Source: Limimaricola soesokkakensis (lineage in GTDB: Bacteria > Pseudomonadota > Alphaproteobacteria > Rhodobacterales > Rhodobacteraceae). Taken from it: 64,000 bases of DNA. Both the position numbers and the translations under genes were made by a program. The notes under the pieces were generated by a model that ran no database searches, was not told the origin of the DNA, and saw nothing but the letters and a program-made list of their open reading frames with translations. Of the stretch, positions 1 through 7,333 are shown one piece after another. The stretch is from assembly GCF_900172345.1 (NCBI RefSeq), contig NZ_FWFY01000009.1, positions 101,329 through 165,328 on the forward strand, given 5' to 3'. How positions within the stretch are numbered: position 1 is the first letter of the stretch; each line of letters begins with the position of its first letter.

Positions 1-172
1 GCCCCTCCTCTTCGTAGAACCCCTCTTCGAGCGCCACATAGTAGCCCGCGAACTGCGCCTGGGTGACCCATTGCAGCTGCAGCCGGACCTCGTCGAGATC
101 CTGCGCCATGGCGGGTGCCACCCCGGTCATCAGCGCGCCTGCCGCCGCCGCGGCCATCATCATCCGTTTCAT
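1..172 (-). CDS. ABC transporter substrate-binding protein (NMT1/THI5/SsuA type), N-terminal part only
   Basis: Only the first 57 codons lie in the window; the gene runs off the left edge. Residues 1-23 form a Sec signal peptide (basic start, Ala-rich core, cleavage near AMAQD). The mature start 'LQWVTQAQFAGYYVA' followed by 'EEGFYEE' is the usual opening of NMT1/THI5-like periplasmic binding proteins. The ATG at 172 is preceded by a GGAGGT box at 181-186. It is the last visible gene of a leftward operon with two permeases, an ATPase and hydA, so the ligand is probably a pyrimidine or a reduced pyrimidine; that ligand is inferred from context only. Confidence 0.8.
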   Translation of the reverse strand, partial: MKRMMMAAAAAGALMTGVAPAMAQDLDEVRLQLQWVTQAQFAGYYVALEEGFYEEEG

Positions 173-224
173 TCTTGGTCGACCTCCGTTTGCTGTTGTC
201 GGCCCGGTTGGCGGGCTCTGTTGG

Positions 225-1070
225 TTATCCGCGTTGCGAGGGGTGCCAGAAGGTCACCCCCCGTTCGATCAGCGCAACCAGCCCGTAGAAGCCGGTGCCG
301 GCCAACGCCGCGACGAGGATCGCGGCCCAGACCATGTCGAGCGCGAGCTGGCCCACCGAGGTGGTGATCCGGAACCCGAGCCCCAGTGTCGGCGAGCCAA
401 AGAACTCGGCCACGATGGCCCCGATCAGCGCCAGCGTCGTGCAGATCTTCAGACCGTTGAAGATGAAGGGCATCGCCGCCGGAAGCCGGAGCTTCACCAG
501 CCCCTGCCAATAGCCCGCGCCCCAGCTCTTCATCAGGTCGCGCTGCATGGCCGAGGTTTCGGCCAGCCCCGCCACGGTGTTCACCAGCATCGGAAAGAAC
601 ACCATGACCACCACCACGGCGGCCTTGGACTGCCAATCGAAGCCGAACCACATCACGAGGATCGGCGCGGTGCCGACGATCGGCAGCGCCGCCATGAAGC
701 TCGCCAGCGGCAGCAGCCCACGCTGCAGGAACACGAAGCGATCGACGGCGATCGCCGTGAGGAACGCCGCGCCACAGCCGATCGCGTAGCCCGATAGCGC
801 GCCGCGCAGGATGGTCTGCACGAAATCGCCCCAGAGGATCGGCAGGCTCTCGGCGAAGCGCGCGCCGATCTGGCTTGGCGGTGGCAGAATAACGAGTGGC
901 ACCTGCAGCGCGCGCACCGCGATCTCCCACAGGATCAGGATGGTGATCCCGAACAGCAAGGGCACCGCCATACGCGCCCAGATCCGGTTCGACAGCGGCC
1001 CGGTGGCAAGCCAGACGTTGAGCGCCCAGAGCCCGAGCCAGAGCGCCAGCGCGAGGACCGCCGCGCTCAT
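225..1070 (-). CDS. ABC transporter permease, second subunit (SsuC/TauC-like)
   Basis: This 281-residue inner-membrane protein has several hydrophobic segments and a BPD_transp_1 pattern. The EAA-like coupling loop is near 'LMKSWGAGYWQGLVKLRLPA' and is typical of SsuC/TauC-type importers. The ATG at 1070 overlaps the TGA of the upstream permease (ATGA at 1067-1070), so translation is probably coupled. A longer reading from 1361 would run through the neighbouring permease gene and was not used. With the neighbouring permease it should form a heterodimeric pore for the pyrimidine-linked importer; the substrate is inferred from hydA, 20 bp upstream of the ATPase gene. Confidence 0.85.
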   Translation of the reverse strand: MSAAVLALALWLGLWALNVWLATGPLSNRIWARMAVPLLFGITILILWEIAVRALQVPLVILPPPSQIGARFAESLPILWGDFVQTILRGALSGYAIGCGAAFLTAIAVDRFVFLQRGLLPLASFMAALPIVGTAPILVMWFGFDWQSKAAVVVVMVFFPMLVNTVAGLAETSAMQRDLMKSWGAGYWQGLVKLRLPAAMPFIFNGLKICTTLALIGAIVAEFFGSPTLGLGFRITTSVGQLALDMVWAAILVAALAGTGFYGLVALIERGVTFWHPSQRG

Positions 1071-2014
1071 GCCGCACCCCCCATGCGCCGCAGCGCGAGC
1101 CTCTGCGCGCCGCCGATCATCGCCACCAGCACCGCCGCCAGCGCCGCGGCCAGCAGCAGCGCCGCCCAGATCTGCGCGGTCTGGCCATAATAGCTTCCTG
1201 CCAGCATGCGCGCGCCCAATCCGCCGCCCTGCACTGGCAGTTCGCCCACGATGGCCCCGACAAGGGCGGCCGCCACGGCGATCTTCATCGACGCGAAGAG
1301 ATAGGGCATCGAGGCCGGCAGCCGCAGCCGCGTCAGCACCTGCCAACCCGAGGCGTCCCATGTGCGCATCAGGTCGGTCTGCATCGCGTCAGGCGCGCGC
1401 AGCCCCTTCACCATGCCGACCACCACGGGGAAGAACGACAGGTAGGCGGATATGATCGCTTTGGGTAGCAGCCCCTGCAGGCCGACAGAGTAGAGCACCA
1501 CCACGATCATCGGTGCCAGCGCCACGATCGGCACTGTCTGGCTGACGATGGCCCATGGCATCACCGATTTCTCCATCGTCTTCGAATGGACGATGCCGAT
1601 TGCCAGGGCGATCCCCGCCATGGCTCCTATGACAAAGCCGAGCGCCGTGGCCGAGAGCGTGATCCAGGCATGTAGCAGCAATCCGCGGTTCGAAAGACTC
1701 CCCGATCGCAGCAGGCCGCGCCGCCCCTCGATCTCCTCCATCACCACGCTCTGCCACAACTCGCCCGCCACCTGATGCGGTGCGGGCAGTCTCGGCCTGT
1801 CCTGCGCCCAAGCGTCCGGGATCTGGCCCGGATTGGCCAACACCAGCCCCAGTGCGTTCGCATCGCGCCGCTCCACGGCAGTATCCGGCTGCACCGCCAC
1901 CCCTTCGCGCTCGGCGGCGGTCAGGGCCTCGCGGATGTTCATCGGCACGGCGGCGGCGTACCAGAGCGCGAACAATGCCGCGACGAGGATGATGACCGGT
2001 CCCGCGCGGCTCAT
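1067..2014 (-). CDS. ABC transporter permease, first subunit (SsuC-like)
   Basis: This is a 315-residue membrane protein. An N-terminal hydrophobic anchor is followed by about 60 polar residues, then the transporter core with the coupling-loop sequence 'DLMRTWDASGWQVLTRLRLP'. The same loop pattern occurs in the downstream permease, showing that the two are paralogous. I chose the ATG at 2014; a TTG at 2029 would add five residues. It is separated from the upstream ATPase gene by about 245 bp holding a long inverted repeat, which is unusual for genes of one transporter and may set their relative expression. Confidence 0.83.
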   Translation of the reverse strand: MSRAGPVIILVAALFALWYAAAVPMNIREALTAAEREGVAVQPDTAVERRDANALGLVLANPGQIPDAWAQDRPRLPAPHQVAGELWQSVVMEEIEGRRGLLRSGSLSNRGLLLHAWITLSATALGFVIGAMAGIALAIGIVHSKTMEKSVMPWAIVSQTVPIVALAPMIVVVLYSVGLQGLLPKAIISAYLSFFPVVVGMVKGLRAPDAMQTDLMRTWDASGWQVLTRLRLPASMPYLFASMKIAVAAALVGAIVGELPVQGGGLGARMLAGSYYGQTAQIWAALLLAAALAAVLVAMIGGAQRLALRRMGGAA

Positions 2015-2050
2015 GCGCTGGCCTCGCAAGTGTCTCGCGTCGTATGGGCA

Positions 2051-2145
2051 ACTTTGTTCTCCAAATACGCAATCCCACCCTTGCCGCTCCGACCCACCTT
2101 CGGTCTGAAGGAAGCCGGTCTTCTTGCGTATTTTAAGAACAAAGT
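2051..2145. repeat. Inverted pair of a 20-bp motif within the transporter operon
   Basis: Read on the minus strand, 2051-2070 is GCGTATTTGGAGAACAAAGT. Read on the plus strand, 2126-2145 is GCGTATTTTAAGAACAAAGT. The two arms match at 17 of 20 positions and enclose about 55 bp, so the transcript could fold into a large hairpin between the ATPase and first permease cistrons. A third copy lies at 63914-63933. The role is not known; an RNA-processing or attenuation site, or a small dispersed repeat, are the simplest options. Confidence 0.6.
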
Positions 2146-2260
2146 AACCATGTCCGACTTAAGTGAGGGCGCGGTACAGGCTGGCGAGCCGATGACCGCG
2201 AACGAAGTCGCCATGCGATAGGGGCTCCTGCTCGCCAGGGGCGGGAAGCCCGCTTGTGTC

Positions 2261-3055
2261 TCACACCTCTTCATGACCGGCCCTCAGTCCTTCGCGCACC
2301 CGGTGCGCGATCTCGATGAATTCGGGGCTGTCGCGGATGTCGAGCGGGCGCTCGCGCGGCAGCGGGCTGTCGATCACGTCGCTGATCCGTCCGGGGCGCG
2401 GGCTCATCACCACGATCTTGGTCGAGAGATACACCGCCTCGGGAATCGAGTGGGTCACGAAGAGCGTGGTCTTGCCGGTCGCGGCCCAGAGCCTGAGCAG
2501 CTCCTCGTTGAGCCGATCCCGCACGATCTCGTCCAGCGCGCCGAAGGGTTCGTCCATCAGCAGGATGTCGGCGTCGAACGCCAGCGCCCGGGCGATGCTC
2601 GCGCGTTGCTGCATGCCGCCCGACAATTGCCAGGGATACTTCTTCTCGAACCCGCCTAGTTCGACCAGCTCCAGCACCTCGCGCACGCGCCGTGTCCGCT
2701 CGGCCTTGGGAAACCCCATGATCTCGAGCGGCAGCGCGATGTTGCCGCCGATGGTGCGCCAAGGGTAGAGGCCGGCGGCCTGGAACACGTAGCCATAGGC
2801 CCGGGCCCGGCGTGCCTCGTCGGGGCTCATGCCATTGACCGAAACCTCGCCAGCCGTGGGCTGTTCCAGCGCTGCGACCACCCGAAGAAATGTGGTCTTG
2901 CCGCAGCCCGACGGGCCGATGAAGGAGACGAACTCGCCCTTCGCGATGTCGAGATCCACGCCCTTGAGGGCGTGAACCGGACCATCGGCGGTCTCGAAGG
3001 TGAGATCGACGCCGCGCGCCGAGACGACGGTCTTCGCAATCGGCGCGTTCATCAT
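2261..3055 (-). CDS. ABC transporter ATP-binding protein (SsuB/TauB-like)
   Basis: This is a 264-residue ATPase with Walker A GPSGCGKTT at about residues 47-55, a Q-loop (VFQAAGLYPW), signature LSGGMQQR at about 141-148, Walker B ILLMDEP, and the switch histidine in 'FVTHSIPEA'. The length and 'LMDEPFGALD' fit the nitrate/sulfonate/taurine importer class. The ATG at 3055 has a G-rich ribosome site at a good distance; a GTG at 3061 is the alternative. It starts about 25 bp after hydA, linking the importer to pyrimidine catabolism. Confidence 0.9.
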   Translation of the reverse strand: MMNAPIAKTVVSARGVDLTFETADGPVHALKGVDLDIAKGEFVSFIGPSGCGKTTFLRVVAALEQPTAGEVSVNGMSPDEARRARAYGYVFQAAGLYPWRTIGGNIALPLEIMGFPKAERTRRVREVLELVELGGFEKKYPWQLSGGMQQRASIARALAFDADILLMDEPFGALDEIVRDRLNEELLRLWAATGKTTLFVTHSIPEAVYLSTKIVVMSPRPGRISDVIDSPLPRERPLDIRDSPEFIEIAHRVREGLRAGHEEV

Positions 3056-3080
3056 CGGCACGCCCCCCGCCCCGGCACCC

Positions 3081-4538
3081 TCACACGCCGCTCGCCGGAA
3101 TGCCCGAGCGTTCGATCGGGCGCGGTGCGGTCAGCGCTTTCCACGACGAAAGCGCCCGGTTGACCGGGCCCTGCGGCTCGCGCGCAACGAATTCGCCATG
3201 ACCCTCATGCGTATCCAGCGCACCGTCGCGCAGCGAAACATGGCCGCGGCTCAGCACGTAACGCGGTAGGCCCTTCACTTTCTGCCCCTCGAAGACGTTG
3301 TAGTCGATTGCCGAAGCCTGCGCGGCGGCAGTGATGGTCTTTTCCTTCTCCGGATCCCAGACCACGATGTCGGCATCGGCGCCGACGAGGATCGCGCCCT
3401 TTTTCGGGTAGCAGCCAAGGATCTTGGCGCTGTTGGTGGAGGTGACGGCGACGAACTCGTTCATCGTGATCCGGCCAGTGTTGACCCCATGCGTCCACAA
3501 CAAGGGCATCCGGTCCTCGAGCCCGCCGGTGCCATTGGGGATCTTGGTGAAATCGCCCAGCCCGTTGCGCTTCTGCTCGGTGGTGAAGGCGCAGTGATCG
3601 GTGGCCACCACCGAGAGCGTGCCTGAGGCCAGACCGGCCCAAAGGCTGTCTTGATGGCGCTTGTCGCGGAACGGCGGACTCATCACCCGGCGCGCGGCGT
3701 GGTCCCAGTCGGGATGGGCGTATTCGCTCTCGTCGAGGATCAGGTGCTGGATCAGCGGCTCGCCCCAGACCCGCTTGCCCAGCATCTTGGCGCGGCGGAT
3801 CGCCTCGTGCGCCTCCTCGCAGGAGACGTGGACCACGTAGAGCGGCACGCCGGCCATGTCGGCGATCATGATCGCGCGGTTGGTGGCCTCGCCCTCGACC
3901 GAGGAGGGGCGCGAATAGGCATGCGCCTCGGGGCCGGTGTTGCCCTCGGCCAGAAGCTTGGCCTGCAGTTCGGCCACCACGTCGCCGTTCTCAGCATGCA
4001 CCAGCGGGATCGCACCTAGCTCGGCGCAGCGCCGGAAGCTGGCGAAGAGCTCGTCGTCGTTCACCATCAAGGCGCCCTTGTAGGCCATGAAGTGCTTGAA
4101 GGTGGTGATGCCGTGGTCGCGCACCACGGTCTCCATCTCGTCGAAGACCTGGCGGTCCCACCAGGTGATCGCCATGTGGTAGGAATAGTCGCAGGCCGCC
4201 TGACCCGACTTGTTGTGCCAGGTTTTCAGCGCGTCGAGCAGACTCTGGCCCGGGCTGGGGAGCGCGAAATCCACCACCATGGTGGTGCCGCCGGCCAGCG
4301 CCGCGCGGGTGCCCGAACCGAAATCATCGGTGGAATGGGTGCCCATGAAGGGCATCTCCAGATGGGTGTGCGGGTCGATGCCGCCGGGCATCACGTAACA
4401 GCCCGTGGCGTCGAGTTCCTCGTCGCCGGCCAGCCCCTTTCCGATGGCGGCGATACGCCCGCCCTCGATCAGCAGATCCGCCTCGTAGGTCAGATCCGCC
4501 GTGACGATGGTACCGTTCCTGATGACCTTGGAGCCCAT
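3081..4538 (-). CDS. hydA: Dihydropyrimidinase (D-hydantoinase family)
   Basis: This is a 485-residue amidohydrolase. Metal-site residues fall at family positions: His57 and His59 in 'DPHTHLEMP', Lys148 (the likely carboxylated lysine) in 'FKHFMAYKG', His181 in 'LVHAEN', His237 in 'VVHVS' and Asp314 in 'ATDHCAF'. The enzyme opens the ring of dihydrouracil or dihydrothymine to N-carbamoyl-beta-amino acids, the second step of the reductive pathway. The start ATG has GAGGGA eight bases upstream. PreTA and the amidohydrolase nearby complete the pathway, which favours dihydropyrimidinase over a pure hydantoinase. Confidence 0.93.
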   Translation of the reverse strand: MGSKVIRNGTIVTADLTYEADLLIEGGRIAAIGKGLAGDEELDATGCYVMPGGIDPHTHLEMPFMGTHSTDDFGSGTRAALAGGTTMVVDFALPSPGQSLLDALKTWHNKSGQAACDYSYHMAITWWDRQVFDEMETVVRDHGITTFKHFMAYKGALMVNDDELFASFRRCAELGAIPLVHAENGDVVAELQAKLLAEGNTGPEAHAYSRPSSVEGEATNRAIMIADMAGVPLYVVHVSCEEAHEAIRRAKMLGKRVWGEPLIQHLILDESEYAHPDWDHAARRVMSPPFRDKRHQDSLWAGLASGTLSVVATDHCAFTTEQKRNGLGDFTKIPNGTGGLEDRMPLLWTHGVNTGRITMNEFVAVTSTNSAKILGCYPKKGAILVGADADIVVWDPEKEKTITAAAQASAIDYNVFEGQKVKGLPRYVLSRGHVSLRDGALDTHEGHGEFVAREPQGPVNRALSSWKALTAPRPIERSGIPASGV

Positions 4539-4691
4539 TTCCGTTCCCTCTCTGTCAGGCCCGGCCCCTCGTGCGGGGGCCGTGGCACGTCCCGGGCGCG
4601 CGCTCGGTGGCGCGCTCCGGCTCGAAAGGGTCGGCGGGCGGAAGGGGGCGGCGGCGCGTGGTCGGCCGGCATCGCCCCCGAACTGCCCGGA

Positions 4692-5168
4692 TCAGCTTGC
4701 GGGACGCGGCCCCACCGTGCCGTCGTCGTCTTCACAAAGCGGCACGCCGTTTTCGTCGCGCACCGGGTAGCCGCTCAGCGGTTCGGTGCGCTCGATCGAG
4801 AACAGGTAGCAGCCGTCGCCGTTCTGGAACACGGCTGAGGGCGGCGTGCCGGGCAGGAGCGCGGCGAGCACGGCCTCGGGGGCGGAGACCACCTCCTGCG
4901 GGGATGTCGCGGTGATGGCGCCGGCAGGTGGCCGGGGGGCCGCCGCGGCGCTCGTGTCACCATCGTCCGACAGGGGCGCCGTGGTCACCTGGGCGGGGCT
5001 TTCGAGCCGGGACGGCGCCGGCGTCGGTTCCGGCGCGGGAGCGGGCGCTGCCTGCGGCGCGGGAAACACCGGAGCGGGTTGTGGCACGGCCACGGTACGC
5101 ACTTCCTCGCAGGCGGCGAGCAGCGGCAGCGCCACCAATACGGGCAGCAGTCGGGGCAGTCTGGTCAT
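4692..5168 (-). CDS. Predicted lipoprotein, proline/alanine-rich
   Basis: This 158-residue protein has a lipoprotein signal peptide with lipobox LAAC, the acylated cysteine being residue 20. A low-complexity Pro/Ala segment (about residues 30-55) is followed by a compact C-terminal part with a Cys pair (GDGCYLF and VPLCEDDDG) that could form a disulphide. I do not recognise the family. It lies between hydA and the amidohydrolase gene on the same strand with its own AGGAGA site, so it is probably co-transcribed, but nothing in the sequence ties it to pyrimidines. Confidence 0.75.
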   Translation of the reverse strand: MTRLPRLLPVLVALPLLAACEEVRTVAVPQPAPVFPAPQAAPAPAPEPTPAPSRLESPAQVTTAPLSDDGDTSAAAAPRPPAGAITATSPQEVVSAPEAVLAALLPGTPPSAVFQNGDGCYLFSIERTEPLSGYPVRDENGVPLCEDDDGTVGPRPAS

Positions 5169-5250
5169 CGGGCTCTCCTGAACATCTGGCTTGCCGATCC
5201 AGAAAGGCCGGAACCGGGAGAGGTCAAGCCCTGCATGTCCGATGAAAGTT

Positions 5251-6501
5251 TCAAGACACCACCTCGGCGGCCTCGATCACCGCATGCAGCAGCACGTCGC
5301 AGCCCTTGGTCGCCCAGTCCTGCGTGATCTCCTCGGCCTCGTTATGGCTCAGCCCGTCCTTGCAGGGGCACATCACCATGGCGGTCGGGGCGATGCCGGC
5401 AATCCAGCAGGCGTCGTGTCCGGCGCCCGAGACGATGTCGCGATGGCTGTAGCCCAACCGCTCGGCAGCGGCGCGCACCATGCCGACGCAGTCCGGGTCG
5501 AAGGTGACCGGCTCGAAATGCCCGGTGGGTTCGATCTCGAGCCCCAGCCCCAGCTCGTCGGCGATCCGCGTGGCCTCGGTCTCGACCGCCCTGCGCATCG
5601 CGGCGAGCTTCTCGGCATCGGGCGAGCGGATATCGACGGTGAAGACCGCGCGGCCCGGGATCACGTTGCGGGAGTTCGGCCAGACATTGGCCTGCCCGAC
5701 CGCGCCCACCGCGTCGGGCTGGTGCTCCATCGCGATGCGGTGCACGGCCTCGGTGATCCGCGCCATGCCGAGCCCGGCATTGACCCGCATGTGCATCGGG
5801 GTGGAGCCGGTATGGCTTTCCTTGCCGGTGAGCCGGATCTCCAGCCACCATAGCCCCTGGCCGTGGGTGACCACGCCGATATCCTTTTGCTCGGCCTCGA
5901 GGATCGGGCCCTGCTCGATGTGCAACTCGAAGAGCGCATGCATCTTGCGCGCGCCGACCTCCTCTTCGCCCTTCCAGCCGATCCGTTCCAACTCGGTGCC
6001 GAAGGATTTTCCATCCGCATCCTCGCGCGCATAGGCCCAGTCGAGATCGTGCTGCCCGGCGAAAACGCCGGAAGCCATCATCGCCGGGGCGAAGCGGGTG
6101 CCTTCCTCGTTGGTCCAGTTCACGACGACGATCGGTCGGCGGGTCTTGACCCCCATGTCGTCGAGCGTGCGGATGATCTCGAGCCCGCCGAGCACGCCCA
6201 GTACGCCGTCATACTTGCCGCCCGTGGGCTGGGTATCGAGATGGCTGCCGACATAGACCGGCAACGCATCGGGGTCCTGGCCCTCGCGGCGCGCGAACAT
6301 CGATCCCATCTTGTCGACACCCATCGACAGGCCCGCGGCCGCGCACCACTTCGCGAAGAGCGCCCGGCCTTCGGCATCCGCATCCGTCAGGGTCTGGCGA
6401 TTGTTGCCGCCCGCCACGCCGGGGCCGATCTTGGCCATGTCCATCAGGCTGGACCAGAGCCGCGCGCCGTCGATCTTGAGGTTTTCGCCGGGTGCGGACA
6501 T
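5251..6501 (-). CDS. Zn-dependent N-carbamoyl-amino acid amidohydrolase (probable beta-ureidopropionase)
   Basis: This is a 416-residue M20-type amidase of the hydantoinase/carbamoylase group. Visible metal ligands are His87 in 'GSHLDTQPTGGKYDG', Asp98, the Glu pair at 132-133 in 'NWTNEEGTRF', His194 in 'FELHIEQGP' and a late His in 'GLSHNEAEE'. In this context it should release CO2 and ammonia from N-carbamoyl-beta-alanine, the third step of pyrimidine reduction. Allantoate amidohydrolase and L-carbamoylase share this fold and remain possible. The ATG at 6501 is used because the upstream extension runs into the regulatory region shared with rutR. Confidence 0.88.
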   Translation of the reverse strand: MSAPGENLKIDGARLWSSLMDMAKIGPGVAGGNNRQTLTDADAEGRALFAKWCAAAGLSMGVDKMGSMFARREGQDPDALPVYVGSHLDTQPTGGKYDGVLGVLGGLEIIRTLDDMGVKTRRPIVVVNWTNEEGTRFAPAMMASGVFAGQHDLDWAYAREDADGKSFGTELERIGWKGEEEVGARKMHALFELHIEQGPILEAEQKDIGVVTHGQGLWWLEIRLTGKESHTGSTPMHMRVNAGLGMARITEAVHRIAMEHQPDAVGAVGQANVWPNSRNVIPGRAVFTVDIRSPDAEKLAAMRRAVETEATRIADELGLGLEIEPTGHFEPVTFDPDCVGMVRAAAERLGYSHRDIVSGAGHDACWIAGIAPTAMVMCPCKDGLSHNEAEEITQDWATKGCDVLLHAVIEAAEVVS

Positions 6502-6548
6502 GCTGGGTTCCTCGCCTTGCTGCCGGTCGGACCGCGCGCGGCATCGAT

Positions 6549-6564
6549 TTGACCGCCCGGTAAA
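6549..6564. promoter_or_regulatory. Candidate RutR-type operator between the amidohydrolase gene and rutR
   Basis: The dyad TTGACC-GCCC-GGTAAA lies in the divergent intergenic region. It agrees with the RutR consensus TTGACCAnnTGGTCAA in the left arm and in most of the right arm. A similar dyad occurs at 12339-12354 in front of preT and the aminotransferase gene. The assignment is by pattern only. Confidence 0.4.
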
Positions 6565-6685
6565 ATTCACGCTATCAAAGTCCCGACACCAGTCAAGGAT
6601 CGCGTGATCGCGCCTCGGGCCCGGACACGAAACGATGCGAGACGAGGCAGCGGCGGGTCGTTCCGCCCGTTCGACAGGACCGGAG

Positions 6686-7309
6686 ATGACCAAGAGCCCG
6701 CCCCGCACCCGGATCCAGGTCCGCAACCGGGCCGCCATTCTGGAGGCGGCGCTCGAGGTGTTCGCGGCGCGTGGCTTCAGGGGTGCGACGCTGGACCGGA
6801 TCGCGCAGGCGGCGGGGCTGTCGAAGCCGAACCTGCTCTATTACTTCCGCTCCAAGGAAGCGCTGCATCTCGCCATTCTCGAGGATCTGCTGGAGCTGTG
6901 GCTGGCGCCTCTGCGCGAGATGGATGCCGACGGCGAGCCGCGCGAGCAGATCCTCGGTTACGTCCGGCGCAAGCTGGAGATGAGCCGCGACCACCCGCGC
7001 GAGAGCCGGCTCTTCGCCAACGAGATCCTGCAAGGCGCCCCCCGAGCGCGGCCCGTGCTGGAGGGCGAACTCAAGGTGCTGGTCGACGAGAAGGCCGCAG
7101 TGATCGCGGCCTGGTCGGAATCGGGCCGGATCGGACCGGTCGACCCCTATCACCTGATTTTCTCGATTTGGGCGCTGACCCAGCACTATGCCGATTTCGA
7201 GGTGCAAGTACGCGCGATCATGGGGAAAACCGATCCCTACCCGGGCGCCGAAGCCTGGCTCGATCACCTCTTCGGCGCGGCACTCGGGATTTCTCACAAG
7301 ACCACTTGA
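6686..7309 (+). CDS. rutR: TetR-family pyrimidine utilisation regulator (RutR-like)
   Basis: This 207-residue protein has an N-terminal TetR helix-turn-helix ('TLDRIAQAAGLSKPNLLYYF') and a C-terminal half that follows E. coli RutR closely: 'ILEDLLELWLAPL', 'SRLFANEILQGAP', 'DEKAAVIAAW' and 'IWALTQHYADFEVQV'. RutR senses uracil and thymine and controls pyrimidine catabolism. The gene is divergent from the amidohydrolase gene, with a candidate operator between them. The ATG at 6686 gives the usual family length; an ATG at 6635 would add 17 residues. Confidence 0.88.
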   Translation: MTKSPPRTRIQVRNRAAILEAALEVFAARGFRGATLDRIAQAAGLSKPNLLYYFRSKEALHLAILEDLLELWLAPLREMDADGEPREQILGYVRRKLEMSRDHPRESRLFANEILQGAPRARPVLEGELKVLVDEKAAVIAAWSESGRIGPVDPYHLIFSIWALTQHYADFEVQVRAIMGKTDPYPGAEAWLDHLFGAALGISHKTT

Positions 7310-7333
7310 ACACCGGGGTCGGCGGGCGCATCT

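Noticed and set aside
2011..2274. 87-codon minus-strand frame between the ATPase and permease genes
   Set aside because: It consists largely of the inverted-repeat region and matches no protein; the repeat explains the sequence better.
3150..3172. TTGACC-GGG-CCC sequence considered as a RutR site
   Set aside because: It lies inside the hydA coding region, and the right arm does not match the GGTAAA or GGTCAA half-site.
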